A stretch of 40,160 nt of DNA from Clostridia bacterium (GCA_017452945.1 JAFTLD010000068.1:1-40160), one strand, 5' to 3'. Numbered from the stretch's first letter, positions 24,467 to 33,534 are shown. Notes: generated by a model from the sequence alone, not told the origin. Program-made: numbers and translations.

Positions 24467-24712
24467 ATGAAAGCAAAAAAACGCATACGGCGGACGCATT
24501 CACTCACGCCCGCCGCATTTTATACTGCCCTTTTCGGGCTCAATTTACTCGCCATTGCCATTTGTGACACCGCCATTCGGACCGATGCAGCCATCTCGCA
24601 CAATCCCAATCTGATCGGTTGCGTGTACATACCCGCCTTGGAATACGTGCTTGGCGGCTTAGTTGTACTGACCGGTGGTGTGCTTCTGATCGATTATATA
24701 CAAAGGCACTGA
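24467..24712 (+). CDS. Small membrane protein, 81 residues
   Basis: A basic N-terminus (MKAKKRIRRTHS) is followed by two hydrophobic helices (FYTALFGLNLLAIAIC and VLGGLVVLTGGVLLIDYI) joined by an extracytoplasmic loop. No family is recognised. ATG 24467 is chosen because GGAGG overlaps the upstream in-frame ATG (24455). Its stop codon abuts the stop of the convergent helicase gene with no base between them. Confidence 0.65.
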   Translation: MKAKKRIRRTHSLTPAAFYTALFGLNLLAIAICDTAIRTDAAISHNPNLIGCVYIPALEYVLGGLVVLTGGVLLIDYIQRH

Positions 24713-26950
24713 TCAATATTCCTCAAAGATGTCGAATATGCGCTTTTGCACCAACGGGGCTGTCAATCGGTCGATTGCATAAGCCTGTCTGAGCAGCTCG
24801 CCCGGTACGTAATCGTCATATTTCTCGAATACAGGCAGCTCCCCTGCTTCTACAAGGCTTTGGCAGTCAATGCCCTGTTCGGCAATCATCAAAAGCTCGC
24901 GAATGAGTGCGAAATCACCACTGCCTTCCATTTTGAAGGTGATATAGTAGCAGCCCTCAAACTCAATCCCCGAAATACCCAGCTGCTTGGCATGCTTTTT
25001 GAGCAAGCGACGCAGCGTGCGGAAGGCGCGCGTGCCAAGCCATGGGAACAGGCACCAGCTATAACCGCCCAAATGAATGAGCGAATGCTCGTGCATGCCG
25101 GTGTTATGCGCTACGTGACGTGCCATATCAAGTCTTGCGCGTGCGTTATCCTTGAGATACGGATAGACCGTATCCTCGATCAAAATCTGCTTCATGCGCT
25201 CAAGAATCTTGGTATGAATTTCCCCAAAATCACCCGGCCAGGAGATCTCCATTTTGCCCTCTACGCTCTTGACGTAGATCAGCTTGCGTGAGATATCCAG
25301 CTCCTCGACCTCCCAGACGCGCCCTGCCAGCGCAAAGCGGTCACCCACGGGGGGCGGTGTGGTAATGGTGCCGATCTCATCCGAGCCGCAGCGCACGGTA
25401 TAGTCTTCACTGTCCTTGAACACCGCGTAAAAGCGGAAGCTTTTCAAGAGTCTTTCACCCGCAAGTCCCACGATCAGTCCCTTTTCCTCGGTCATTTCGA
25501 GGAAATCGTTGTTGAGCATGGAGATCATGAGTACCTTGTAATCCTCTTTTCTTACGTTCAGAAAAGGCGGCAGTGATAGCACCTTGGCAGCCAATGCCGC
25601 AGGCGTCAGCTCGCCTTGTGCGGCAAGAATACTCAGCGTTTGATGGAACAAGAGCGAATACGGCAGCTTCTTTTTCATGGGCGGCTCGATAAAGCGCTCC
25701 TCAATGTACAGCTGCACAATGGCGATGCCGCGCAAAAGCTCCCATGGAATCAGCTGCGGCAAGGGTGTGTTGGGCAGCGGATCCTCCTCGCGGAACACCA
25801 TCATCATCTCGGGCGGCTGGCCGCGTCTGCCCGAGCGGCCAAGACGCTGCAAGAACCCCGAAACCGAATTGGGTGCCTGATTTTGCAGCACGCGCTCAAG
25901 TCTGCCGATATCAATGCCCAGCTCCATGGTCACCGTGGCGCAGGTCACGGCAAATTCTTCCTCGTTTTTCATCTTAAGCTCGGCCTCCTCACGCAAAGAT
26001 GCGGAAAGGTTGCCGTGATGGATCAGGAATACGTCGCGATCGCCTCTTGCATGCGCGATCTGACGGAAGGTAGCACACAAATATTCGGTTTCTTCCCTGG
26101 AATTGGAAAACACCAGAGATTTTTTGTCCTTGACGCAATCGTACATGTATTCAAAGCCTGCATCCAGCATAGCAGGTGTTTCGACAAGCTCTTCACCGTC
26201 CTTCTCGGATTCCTGTTTGCTTTGCGTTGCCTTGGGATTTTGCACGTAAAAATGCTCCATACCCAGCCGCCAACGGATCTTGCCCTCGTCGAACAGCGGC
26301 ACGTCGGTCTGTCTGCCCGTGCCCTCACTCAGCCAATCAGCAGCTCCTTGCGGGTCACCGATGGTAGCAGAGAGTCCCACGCGGCGCACGTCATGCCCGA
26401 TCAAATGTATCATTCTGTCCAGCTGACAGCGGATCTGATTGCCGCGGTCTGTACCTGTGAGCGTGTGAATCTCGTCAATGACCACGTAACGCAGATCTCC
26501 AAACAATCTCGGAATATCGTTGGAGCGGTTTATTAACATAGCCTCCAGCGATTCGGGTGTGATTTGCAGCACGCCCTTGGGATTTTCCAAAAGCTTGCGC
26601 TTATGCGAAGCGGCCACGTCCCCATGCCAATGCGTCACGGGAATACCGCTTTGGTCAAGCAGCTGCTCTATGCGGAAAAACTGGTCGTTGATCAAGCTTT
26701 TGAGGGGAGCGATATAGATCACACCGATGCTGCTGCTCGGATTATCCCAAAGCTCAGTCAAAATGGGAAAGAAGACTGCCTCTGTCTTACCGCTTGCCGT
26801 AGACGAGGTCAGCAGCAGATTGTGATCGGTTTCAAACAAGGTATGTGCCGCTGCCATTTGCACAGGGCGCAGCGATTCCCACGTATTGTTATAGATGAAT
26901 TCCCTGATAAAATCGGGAAATCTTTCAAATATCTCGTCTGCTCTGGTCAT
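24713..26950 (-). CDS. Lhr-like superfamily 2 DEAD/DEAH-type helicase
   Basis: The 745-residue protein is a DEAD/DEAH helicase similar to Lhr/BrxHI-type enzymes. Seen are the Q-like RPVQ, Walker A SSTASGKTE (48-56), motif Ib TPESLEAM, DEIH (159-162), SAT in GLSATIGDP (193-199), GIDIGRLERVLQ and motif VI RLGRSGRRG, then a long C-terminal region as in Lhr proteins. It should unwind or translocate on nucleic acid. It lies 12 bases downstream of the BrxD-like ATPase gene and is the last gene of a three-gene operon with a TerB-N protein. This combination is known around BREX-like and Ter-related systems, pointing to a role in DNA processing or phage defence. Confidence 0.88.
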   Translation of the reverse strand: MTRADEIFERFPDFIREFIYNNTWESLRPVQMAAAHTLFETDHNLLLTSSTASGKTEAVFFPILTELWDNPSSSIGVIYIAPLKSLINDQFFRIEQLLDQSGIPVTHWHGDVAASHKRKLLENPKGVLQITPESLEAMLINRSNDIPRLFGDLRYVVIDEIHTLTGTDRGNQIRCQLDRMIHLIGHDVRRVGLSATIGDPQGAADWLSEGTGRQTDVPLFDEGKIRWRLGMEHFYVQNPKATQSKQESEKDGEELVETPAMLDAGFEYMYDCVKDKKSLVFSNSREETEYLCATFRQIAHARGDRDVFLIHHGNLSASLREEAELKMKNEEEFAVTCATVTMELGIDIGRLERVLQNQAPNSVSGFLQRLGRSGRRGQPPEMMMVFREEDPLPNTPLPQLIPWELLRGIAIVQLYIEERFIEPPMKKKLPYSLLFHQTLSILAAQGELTPAALAAKVLSLPPFLNVRKEDYKVLMISMLNNDFLEMTEEKGLIVGLAGERLLKSFRFYAVFKDSEDYTVRCGSDEIGTITTPPPVGDRFALAGRVWEVEELDISRKLIYVKSVEGKMEISWPGDFGEIHTKILERMKQILIEDTVYPYLKDNARARLDMARHVAHNTGMHEHSLIHLGGYSWCLFPWLGTRAFRTLRRLLKKHAKQLGISGIEFEGCYYITFKMEGSGDFALIRELLMIAEQGIDCQSLVEAGELPVFEKYDDYVPGELLRQAYAIDRLTAPLVQKRIFDIFEEY

Positions 26951-26962
26951 ACTCTTCCCTCA

Positions 26963-28327
26963 TCAAAAATCAAGATCGTCCGGAGTAAATTTGCGGGTTT
27001 CCGATGCGGGCGATTCTTGAATCGCCCCTACGGTCGCAGGTGCAGCCACGCTCGTGGTCTTGACGATATCCTCAAAGCTTGCGTCCGGATTCTGCATCAG
27101 CACGTTGAGCACGGTCATATAGTCGCGCAGCATCTCACGCGGTGTGATCATGCTGTCCGCGCCCGCACGCGAAAGGCAGGTTTGCAAAAAGGCTACCTGC
27201 TGTTCCTTTGTGATGCGAGGAGTGATGTTATAATACTGCGCATAAAGCTGCGTGATACGGGTGATCAGGGCAAACAGCTCGTCATCGGAAAGTCTGCGCA
27301 GACGGATCACCGGCCCGATCAGATTCTTGAACCCATCGGGCGTAAATCGGCTGTCGCACAGGCGCGAACGCAAGGCTTCGTAGGAGAAAAGGCCTCTGCG
27401 GCTATCCTCCAGAAATTGCGGTGTACCGCCGAATACGATCTCAAGTCCCGGGGCGCGTCCCTGCAGCGTATCGTTGAACATTGAAAGGATCTTTTCGTAA
27501 TTGTTCTCACGGCTGACGCGGTGCACGATCTTATAGAGATTGACGCACTCGTCGATAAATACCACCAGACCGCGGTAGCCCATCAGGCGCACAAGAGAGG
27601 CCCAAAGCTTGAGAAAATCGTACCAGTTATCGTCGTCAATAATCACCGACACCGAAAATCCGAGCGCATTTTTGGCCTCGGTCTTGGTGGAAAACTCGCC
27701 TCGCAACCAACGCAGGCAAGCGCTCATGACCTCGCGGTCGTTCTCAGAGCCGCTGATATAGGCGCGGTAGTAGGCAGTGATCACACGGGCAAAGTCAAAG
27801 CCGCCCACCAAAAATTCCACCTCGGAGAGCTTTTGCATCACACGCGCGTTCAAAGCGCTCTCAAAGGATACGGAATCGGGCGCATAGCCCTGTGCGACAA
27901 GCTCTGCCTGCAGGGACGATATCCATCTGGCAATGATCTTAGGCAAGGCGCCGCCGTCGGGGGATGCCTTGGAGGCCAAATTTTTCATCAACTCACGGTA
28001 AGTTGCCACACCGCTGCCTCCCGTACCGTACAAACGACGCTCGGGAGAGAGGTCACAATCTGCCGTGATAAAATCGCGCTCCAGTGCGTATCCGCGGATC
28101 AGCTGCATCAGAAAGCTTTTACCGCTGCCGTATCTGCCCACCAAAAAGCGCATGCCGGCACCGCCCTCATTGACCTGCTTCAGGTCGGACAAGAGGGCCG
28201 CGATCTCGTCCTGCCGCCCAATGGCGATATAAGGTGCGCCCGCACGCGGGACGACACCTGCCGAAACAGATGCAAGCAACGCACCCAGCACACGTCTTGG
28301 TACTTGTTGTTGTATTTTCTGATCCAT
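26963..28327 (-). CDS. BrxD-like P-loop ATPase (DUF2791 type)
   Basis: The 454-residue protein resembles the ATP-binding proteins of BREX-like systems (DUF2791/BrxD). It has RRVLGALLASVSAGVVPR near the N-terminus, Walker A GRYGSGKS (64-71), ADCDLSPERRLYG, ATYRELMKNL, Walker B VVFIDE (255-260) and the sensor segment VFGGTPQFLEDSRRGLFSYEAL. ATG 28327 follows GGGAGGA; the TTG at 28342 is inside the upstream gene. Residues about 431-440 (TVGAIQESPA) are encoded by a GTAGGGG palindromic repeat inserted in frame in the C-terminal linker. It lies between the TerB-N and helicase genes and probably acts with both. Confidence 0.85.
   Translation of the reverse strand: MDQKIQQQVPRRVLGALLASVSAGVVPRAGAPYIAIGRQDEIAALLSDLKQVNEGGAGMRFLVGRYGSGKSFLMQLIRGYALERDFITADCDLSPERRLYGTGGSGVATYRELMKNLASKASPDGGALPKIIARWISSLQAELVAQGYAPDSVSFESALNARVMQKLSEVEFLVGGFDFARVITAYYRAYISGSENDREVMSACLRWLRGEFSTKTEAKNALGFSVSVIIDDDNWYDFLKLWASLVRLMGYRGLVVFIDECVNLYKIVHRVSRENNYEKILSMFNDTLQGRAPGLEIVFGGTPQFLEDSRRGLFSYEALRSRLCDSRFTPDGFKNLIGPVIRLRRLSDDELFALITRITQLYAQYYNITPRITKEQQVAFLQTCLSRAGADSMITPREMLRDYMTVLNVLMQNPDASFEDIVKTTSVAAPATVGAIQESPASETRKFTPDDLDF
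27007..27033. repeat. GTAGGGG palindromic element inside the BrxD-like gene
   Basis: GGGCGATTC-TT-GAATCGCCC (27008-27027, perfect 9-bp arms) is followed by CTACGG. In the gene's sense it reads CCGTAGGGGCG..., the same core as the intergenic copies, and translates in frame as V-G-A-I-Q-E-S-P. Confidence 0.75.
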
Positions 28328-28329
28328 AC

Positions 28330-29994
28330 TTATTCCTCCCAAAGAAAGCTCATCTGCTCTCTGTAATCCTCTATGATAATGTATCCGTCATCGCCCTGCT
28401 CCAGAATCACATCACCGAACACGTCGGCTGCGATCTCATTAATCTCATCCGCCACCGCGTCCACCATTTTACCCATGGTGCGTGCAACATTTCTTTGTGC
28501 GGACGCGTTTTCTGCTGCGACAGCCGCAATAAAGGGCATATAATCGGCAAGGGCATCTGCCAGAACGTTGTTGTCTTGCGGGCCGTCGAAGACGTCGGCC
28601 CCTACGGGATTGGGTTGTGCGGGCGAATCGTGATTCGCCCCTACGGGGTTGGGCGGGGCGTCGGGGACGTCGGCCCCTACGGTTTCGAACGCTTCGACCA
28701 GTTTTTTGGTGGTCTCCCAAGAGGCTTGCTCGATCTCGGCACTGTGCGAAAGATCCAACGGAGCTGTGGGCAGGTCGTACAGCTTTTCATACTGCTCTAC
28801 CTGTTCCTGCTCACGGCTTTTCATGCGCGGCACCAGACGATCAAGATAACCGTCCATCTCACGCTTGATCTCATCCGACAAGGTGTTCACACTCAGACGC
28901 GATTTAACACCCATATGAGCGCGAATACGGTTTTCGGTATATTTGACCATATCCGTCACGGCAAATCGCAGCTCGTGCGAGCGCGATACCGAGCAATAAC
29001 GCACTTCAATCCGTTTTTTGATTCGATGCGAACAAAGGGCTGCCACGTAGCTGTCACGGCTGATCACGCTCTCCTGCACACTGCCCTTGCCGCGCAGGAT
29101 CTCTGCACCTGCACCGTTTTGCTCCAGCAGATAGACCAGCACGCCGGGAATGATCTCATCGTAAAGAGCCTTGCTCTCTCCCGTGGCAAATTTACTCTTG
29201 CGATAGTCATACTGGCAGCAAAAACCCAGCAAAGCCTTGGCGTAGGCTTGTGCTCCACCGGCTTGTTCTCCGCAATCAAGATAAAACTCCTTGAGCGATG
29301 CGGCCGCCAGCACGTCGTCACGAATAGACTCCAGCTGTTGCACAGGGGCAGACAGGCCGTGAAGCAAGCAATAATCGCAGATCCACTCGGCAAAATAGCG
29401 ATCCAGACGCGGCACGTCCTTATGGTATGCGACCCACAGGCTGCACAGCGCGTCACGCACCTTTTCGGGATGATCGTCGGGCAGATTGATCAATTCGTAC
29501 ATATTCAGCAAAATATAGCTGTAATCCGCAGGCAGGTAAATACCGTTTGAGCGGATATTTTCGCGCCACCAAAGATAATAGGAAAGCTGCGCCTTGGTCA
29601 TCTGCCCATATTGCGGCATATAGGAGAAAAATCCCACGTGCGGAGCTTCCTTGCCGTGGATCTTGCGCAGATATTCACCGTCGCGGCAGAATTTCTCATA
29701 ATAAGTATAGCCCGATTTCCAGGGGTAAACACTGACGCGATGCACAAGTCCGCCCTTCATGTCGTATACCGCTTCGGGAGTGATGGGGGCTTCGGGCGCG
29801 GGGCTTCTTTTCGTGGGTACGGTTCGGCTGAGCTTGGCCTCGGAGTGATCTGCTTGCGGCTTGGCAGCCGTTACCTCAATCTCCACAGCATCCGTCGCAC
29901 CGGGCTTTCGCTGTACACCGGGGCGCTTGGCAGGCATGAGTCCGTCAATGTCCCAAAAGGCGTCCAGTTCGTCTTTTCTCTTGTTTGAGCCCAT
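28330..29994 (-). CDS. TerB-N domain protein
   Basis: The 554-residue protein carries a TerB-N domain at about residues 88-290, with the characteristic GFFSYMPQYGQMTKAQLSYYLWWR and a YSYILLNMYELIN helix. A helical region and an acidic C-terminus follow. TerB-N proteins occur next to P-loop ATPases and helicases in stress- or phage-related gene clusters and are thought to be scaffolds; the exact role is unknown. ATG 29994 follows AGGGGGAG. The stop overlaps the ribosome site of the BrxD-like gene. Residues about 437-472 are a Pro/Gly-rich linker made of three in-frame copies of the GTAGGGG repeat (VGADVPDAPPNPVGAN and onward). Expressed from the promoter at 30031-30059. Confidence 0.85.
   Translation of the reverse strand: MGSNKRKDELDAFWDIDGLMPAKRPGVQRKPGATDAVEIEVTAAKPQADHSEAKLSRTVPTKRSPAPEAPITPEAVYDMKGGLVHRVSVYPWKSGYTYYEKFCRDGEYLRKIHGKEAPHVGFFSYMPQYGQMTKAQLSYYLWWRENIRSNGIYLPADYSYILLNMYELINLPDDHPEKVRDALCSLWVAYHKDVPRLDRYFAEWICDYCLLHGLSAPVQQLESIRDDVLAAASLKEFYLDCGEQAGGAQAYAKALLGFCCQYDYRKSKFATGESKALYDEIIPGVLVYLLEQNGAGAEILRGKGSVQESVISRDSYVAALCSHRIKKRIEVRYCSVSRSHELRFAVTDMVKYTENRIRAHMGVKSRLSVNTLSDEIKREMDGYLDRLVPRMKSREQEQVEQYEKLYDLPTAPLDLSHSAEIEQASWETTKKLVEAFETVGADVPDAPPNPVGANHDSPAQPNPVGADVFDGPQDNNVLADALADYMPFIAAVAAENASAQRNVARTMGKMVDAVADEINEIAADVFGDVILEQGDDGYIIIEDYREQMSFLWEE
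28580..28682. repeat. Three tandem GTAGGGG palindromic elements inside the TerB-N gene
   Basis: Units start near 28580, 28621 and 28655. Each has a GC-rich hairpin followed by CCCCTACGG, for example GGGCGAATCGTGATTCGCCC (28621-28640, perfect 9-bp arms). All three read in the same frame on the coding strand (V-G-A-D/N), adding about 35 residues to the protein. Confidence 0.85.
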
Positions 29995-30030
29995 ATTTCT
30001 CCCCCTTTTCTGCATTTCTTGTAATTAATA

Positions 30031-30059
30031 ATTATATCACAGTTTCGCATGCGTGTCAA
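30031..30059 (-). promoter_or_regulatory. Consensus sigma-A promoter of the TerB-N operon
   Basis: On the minus strand TTGACA (30054-30059) and TATAAT (30031-30036) with 17 bases between, a perfect match to the consensus. The spacer contains CGCATGCG. It is divergent from the promoter of the beta-helix gene. Confidence 0.88.
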
Positions 30060-30112
30060 TGCATATCAAACTATTTGCAGAGATTTCGGAGTTCAAAAAT
30101 CGCAGGCGGGCA

Positions 30113-30141
30113 TTGACACGGTACGCTCGGAATGGTATAAT
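30113..30141 (+). promoter_or_regulatory. Consensus sigma-A promoter of the beta-helix gene
   Basis: TTGACA (30113-30118) and TATAAT (30136-30141) with a 17-base spacer, again perfect. The -35 region shares GCATTGACACG with the divergent promoter 53 bases away. Confidence 0.88.
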
Positions 30142-30173
30142 CAAATCATCCCCTCTTTTGAAAGGAGTCACGT

Positions 30174-33100
30174 ATGGCACGCTATCTCGTCAAAGACAAA
30201 TATACTTATGAAAAAATCAGACAGACCGACTATACCTATGCGCCCGACAACTGGGCTCTTTCGCAAAATCATGTGGACGGACGCTTTGTTTTTGAAGCTG
30301 CCGAGCAGATTGGAAAATGGACTCTGTGCGCAAATGCCGCTCCTACCGAGGTGATGCTCTCTCCCGAGCAGCGAGTGCGATTTGCAAAGGTTTCGGGCTT
30401 TATGATCTCGCAAGCAGTCGGTGAAGGCATGCTTTGCCGCGTAACGCTTTGGGGCGAGAGCGGCGAATCCTTCTGCTCTGTATGCTACATGACCGAGGCC
30501 TCTCGCCTGTTCTCCACACGTAAGATGGACTTTATCCCCGTACGCATGACGCTGGAGGTACGCGCGTACGATCCCAAATGGGACGTACCCGAAACAGAAA
30601 TTTCCATGTGCTTTGGTTATGCGCTGGACAATCTTGGCACGGTGGGCGGTCAATCTCATTTTTATTCGGTCAAGGGCGGCACGCTGGAAGACGATGGCGG
30701 AGCCCTGATACTGACCTTGAACGGAAAAGCCGAACTGACCTCTCCCCTGTTCCCGGATCATGCAGGCACGCCTTACAATATGCTCATGCCAAGGCGCAAT
30801 ACCGTATTTATGGTCATGTCGAATCGCTCGACCGCCAAGACCGCTACTCTGTACTATACCACAACGAAATACCCGGGAAATGACGCTGAACGGTGCGGCA
30901 AATGCATTACGCTGGCTACAGATGACAAGCCGCACGCCTACTATTTCAACCTCTCGGACACTCCATGGTGTGACGGCCGTCTTTCTCAGTTTTCACTGTG
31001 CGCTGAAGGCGAAGGCGCACTGATCATTCACCGCTATTCCTTTGAGCAGGAAAAGCCCCTGATCGATTATGCGGGCACCATCACCTCATGCGTAGCTGAT
31101 CCCGAAGCCAAAACCATTCAGGTGTGCGGTAAGGCCGATACGGCCAAGCTTGCCGCATACAAGGATGGCATGATCAAAATCTACGCCACTACTATGGCCA
31201 ATGCGCCATCGGCAGCAGGGATTGAGAACACATCCGGCAAACGTTTGATCGGACAGGCTCCGCTGACCGAGGACTTTTGCATTGACGGCATCCCATTATA
31301 TGACACCTGCACCACGCTGCTCCCCTACCAGCTCATCGCCTTTGCCGAAGCCGCAGGCTGTGAGCCGCTCTGTCTTTGCGAACGCTTTTATATTGAAAAC
31401 TACGAGGATTTTGATACAAATCCATATGCATTTGATCTGCCCGAATACACGCTTTCCGTGCTTGACTGCGGTGCATACGGTGATGCGGTACACGACGACA
31501 CGGCAGCAATCCAACAGGCGATTGACCGCGTTTCGTCAGCCGGCGGCGGACGCGTGCTGTTACCGGGCTCGGACGAGCTGTACGGGCGACGCTATATCGT
31601 CACCTCTCTGCTCATGCGTTCATGCGTAGAGCTGCACTTTGAAAACGGCGCAATACTGTGGCAATCCCAGTTGAAGGATGACTATGATTATGAGGTCACC
31701 TACGGTCATGACGGTGTGATTCCCGGCATCAACTGGACACACTGCTTGCACGTTTGCAATCTGCCTTTGATCCAAGGCGCCAATCTGCACCACATCAAGA
31801 TCACGGGCAAGGGCTCTGTCCGCATGATGGATACGGGCAGTGAGGAGGGCGTGGATATGCCCGGATATGCCTCGGGCTGCCCCGATCGCATCCACGTCAT
31901 TCCGATCGGATTCTTCTGCGTGGAATGGTGCGAATGCCGCGATTTCGAGATCATACGTTCCAACAATTATCACACAGAATTCAATCACTCGCGCTACGTG
32001 TACCTTGCCAATCTCCGTCTGCATGAAGTCAAATGCGTCAGCGGAGACGGCTTTGGCGTGGCGGGAGCTAAGCACGTGACGGTCAATCGCTGCTTCTTCC
32101 AGTCCAACGACGATGGCGTGGTTATGTCCTGCCATTACTTTGATCCCCGAGGCATTTTATGGTGGACCAATATGATGGGCGAGGATAACGGCTGCCGCCA
32201 CATTACAGCACTGCACTCCTATATCAACTCAGGCGGAGGAAAGGCGCTGGCGTTCATTACCTGGGGCACAAATGACCCCAACCAGGAGCTTGAGGAAATC
32301 AGCGACGTTCAGGCTTACGATAACTACCTCGTCTGTGTCAATCCCGTGGGTACGTGGCCGGACAATCCTTACAACGGCCAAGTCCCCTTTGATAACTGCG
32401 AAACAGACGATTATTCGCCCGTGAAAAACGTGCGCATATTCGGCAATCGCTACGAGGGGAACTGCACGCTGGGACCTATTGCCTGCACCAACGTACTGAC
32501 AGACTGCGGCGTGCATTCGACAGACAATTTCCGCAACGGTGACTTTACCTTGGGCGGGCTTGCCAACTGGACGCTTGTGCGCAATACCAATCCCGAAAGC
32601 ATTGACACGGTTATCTACGCTGACAAGGAAAAGGGACGCATTTCCCACTATGAAGCGGGACGGGTACGCGCCCTGCAAGGGCTTTACCTTGCCATGGGCA
32701 AACACATCTTCACAGCACAGGTCATGACAGGCGGTGAAGGCGCGACCATGATCGTGATGCACACCGAAACGGGCAAGATCATAGCTTCCAAGGCGGTTTG
32801 CTGCACGCGCCCTACTGTTTTTTCCCTGCCCTTTGAAATTACAGGTGCTGAAGCTGCAGATGTATTCGTGGGCTTTGAGAGCGTTGGCGACTCTATTGAC
32901 GGTTATGCTATCTTTGACCTGTGCAAAATACACTCTCAAGTGGACCACGAAGCCATTCGCATAGCACGCGAGACTGCTTTTATGAAGCAGATAAACGAGC
33001 ATTTCGACGTAAAAGCAGCCTTTGCACTGCTTTCCGAGGACGGCAAGGTCTACCTGCAGGCATGTGCCGAAGGGGATCTTTTACTGCCCACGCGCGAGCA

Positions 33101-33473
33101 ATACCAAACACTGACCTTGAACTGCGCGATCCGCCTTGAGCATGTGCATCCCGAAAGCCAGGCACGCGGCTACGGCATACGCTTTGCCGTGCGCGACGGT
33201 GGATACCGCGAGCTGCGCGTTTGTCATAAGCAATGCTTGCTGCGCTTGGTTGACGTGCAGGATGGCGTGGAAACCGAGCTTTACTGTCGCCCTAACTTCT
33301 TCTTTACCTCCAACGATTTCCACCTGTTTGCGCTGGAGATCGGTACCGAGTGCATCAATATCTGGATCGACGGCTCACTGTACGGCTCGGTCAAGGCAGC
33401 CTGCATTCCCGGCAAAGCAGGTGTGTTTATGTGCGACGCGGGCGCTTCGCTTTGTAATCTCTCCATTCAGTAA
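30174..33473 (+). CDS. Multidomain right-handed beta-helix (GH28/pectate-lyase-like) protein
   Basis: The 1,099-residue protein has three parts. Residues 1 to about 415 are a beta-rich N-terminal region of unknown family. About 420-790 is a right-handed beta-helix starting YTLSVLDCGAYGDAVHDDTAAIQQAI, with VSGDGFGVAGAKHV and FFQSNDDGVVMSC matching the NTDG and GDD aspartate motifs of GH28 polygalacturonases; the usual GHG histidine region is not clear. About 795-930 resembles a CBM4/9-like galactose-binding module (NFRNGDFTLGGLANWTL), and the last 160 residues a LamG-like module ending in an IWIDGSLYGS hairpin. There is no signal peptide. It probably acts on pectic oligosaccharides inside the cell. 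AAAGGAG precedes the ATG. Confidence 0.78.
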   Translation: MARYLVKDKYTYEKIRQTDYTYAPDNWALSQNHVDGRFVFEAAEQIGKWTLCANAAPTEVMLSPEQRVRFAKVSGFMISQAVGEGMLCRVTLWGESGESFCSVCYMTEASRLFSTRKMDFIPVRMTLEVRAYDPKWDVPETEISMCFGYALDNLGTVGGQSHFYSVKGGTLEDDGGALILTLNGKAELTSPLFPDHAGTPYNMLMPRRNTVFMVMSNRSTAKTATLYYTTTKYPGNDAERCGKCITLATDDKPHAYYFNLSDTPWCDGRLSQFSLCAEGEGALIIHRYSFEQEKPLIDYAGTITSCVADPEAKTIQVCGKADTAKLAAYKDGMIKIYATTMANAPSAAGIENTSGKRLIGQAPLTEDFCIDGIPLYDTCTTLLPYQLIAFAEAAGCEPLCLCERFYIENYEDFDTNPYAFDLPEYTLSVLDCGAYGDAVHDDTAAIQQAIDRVSSAGGGRVLLPGSDELYGRRYIVTSLLMRSCVELHFENGAILWQSQLKDDYDYEVTYGHDGVIPGINWTHCLHVCNLPLIQGANLHHIKITGKGSVRMMDTGSEEGVDMPGYASGCPDRIHVIPIGFFCVEWCECRDFEIIRSNNYHTEFNHSRYVYLANLRLHEVKCVSGDGFGVAGAKHVTVNRCFFQSNDDGVVMSCHYFDPRGILWWTNMMGEDNGCRHITALHSYINSGGGKALAFITWGTNDPNQELEEISDVQAYDNYLVCVNPVGTWPDNPYNGQVPFDNCETDDYSPVKNVRIFGNRYEGNCTLGPIACTNVLTDCGVHSTDNFRNGDFTLGGLANWTLVRNTNPESIDTVIYADKEKGRISHYEAGRVRALQGLYLAMGKHIFTAQVMTGGEGATMIVMHTETGKIIASKAVCCTRPTVFSLPFEITGAEAADVFVGFESVGDSIDGYAIFDLCKIHSQVDHEAIRIARETAFMKQINEHFDVKAAFALLSEDGKVYLQACAEGDLLLPTREQYQTLTLNCAIRLEHVHPESQARGYGIRFAVRDGGYRELRVCHKQCLLRLVDVQDGVETELYCRPNFFFTSNDFHLFALEIGTECINIWIDGSLYGSVKAACIPGKAGVFMCDAGASLCNLSIQ

Positions 33474-33480
33474 CAAAACC

Positions 33481-33516
33481 GAGACCGAGCCGCACGGCTC
33501 GGTCTCAATTTTCTTT
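33481..33516 (+). terminator. Terminator of the beta-helix gene
   Basis: An 11- to 12-bp stem GAGACCGAGCC/GGCTCGGTCTC (33481-33491 with 33496-33506) is followed by AATTTTCTTTT. It lies immediately after the stop codon. Confidence 0.88.
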
Positions 33517-33534
33517 TATCAATTTAATATTTTA

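Noticed and set aside
25616..26536. Open frame on the plus strand within the helicase gene
   Set aside because: Antisense to conserved helicase motifs; no homology signals.
28234..29550. Long plus-strand frame opposite the TerB-N gene
   Set aside because: Antisense to the TerB-N protein, whose domain and start site are well supported.
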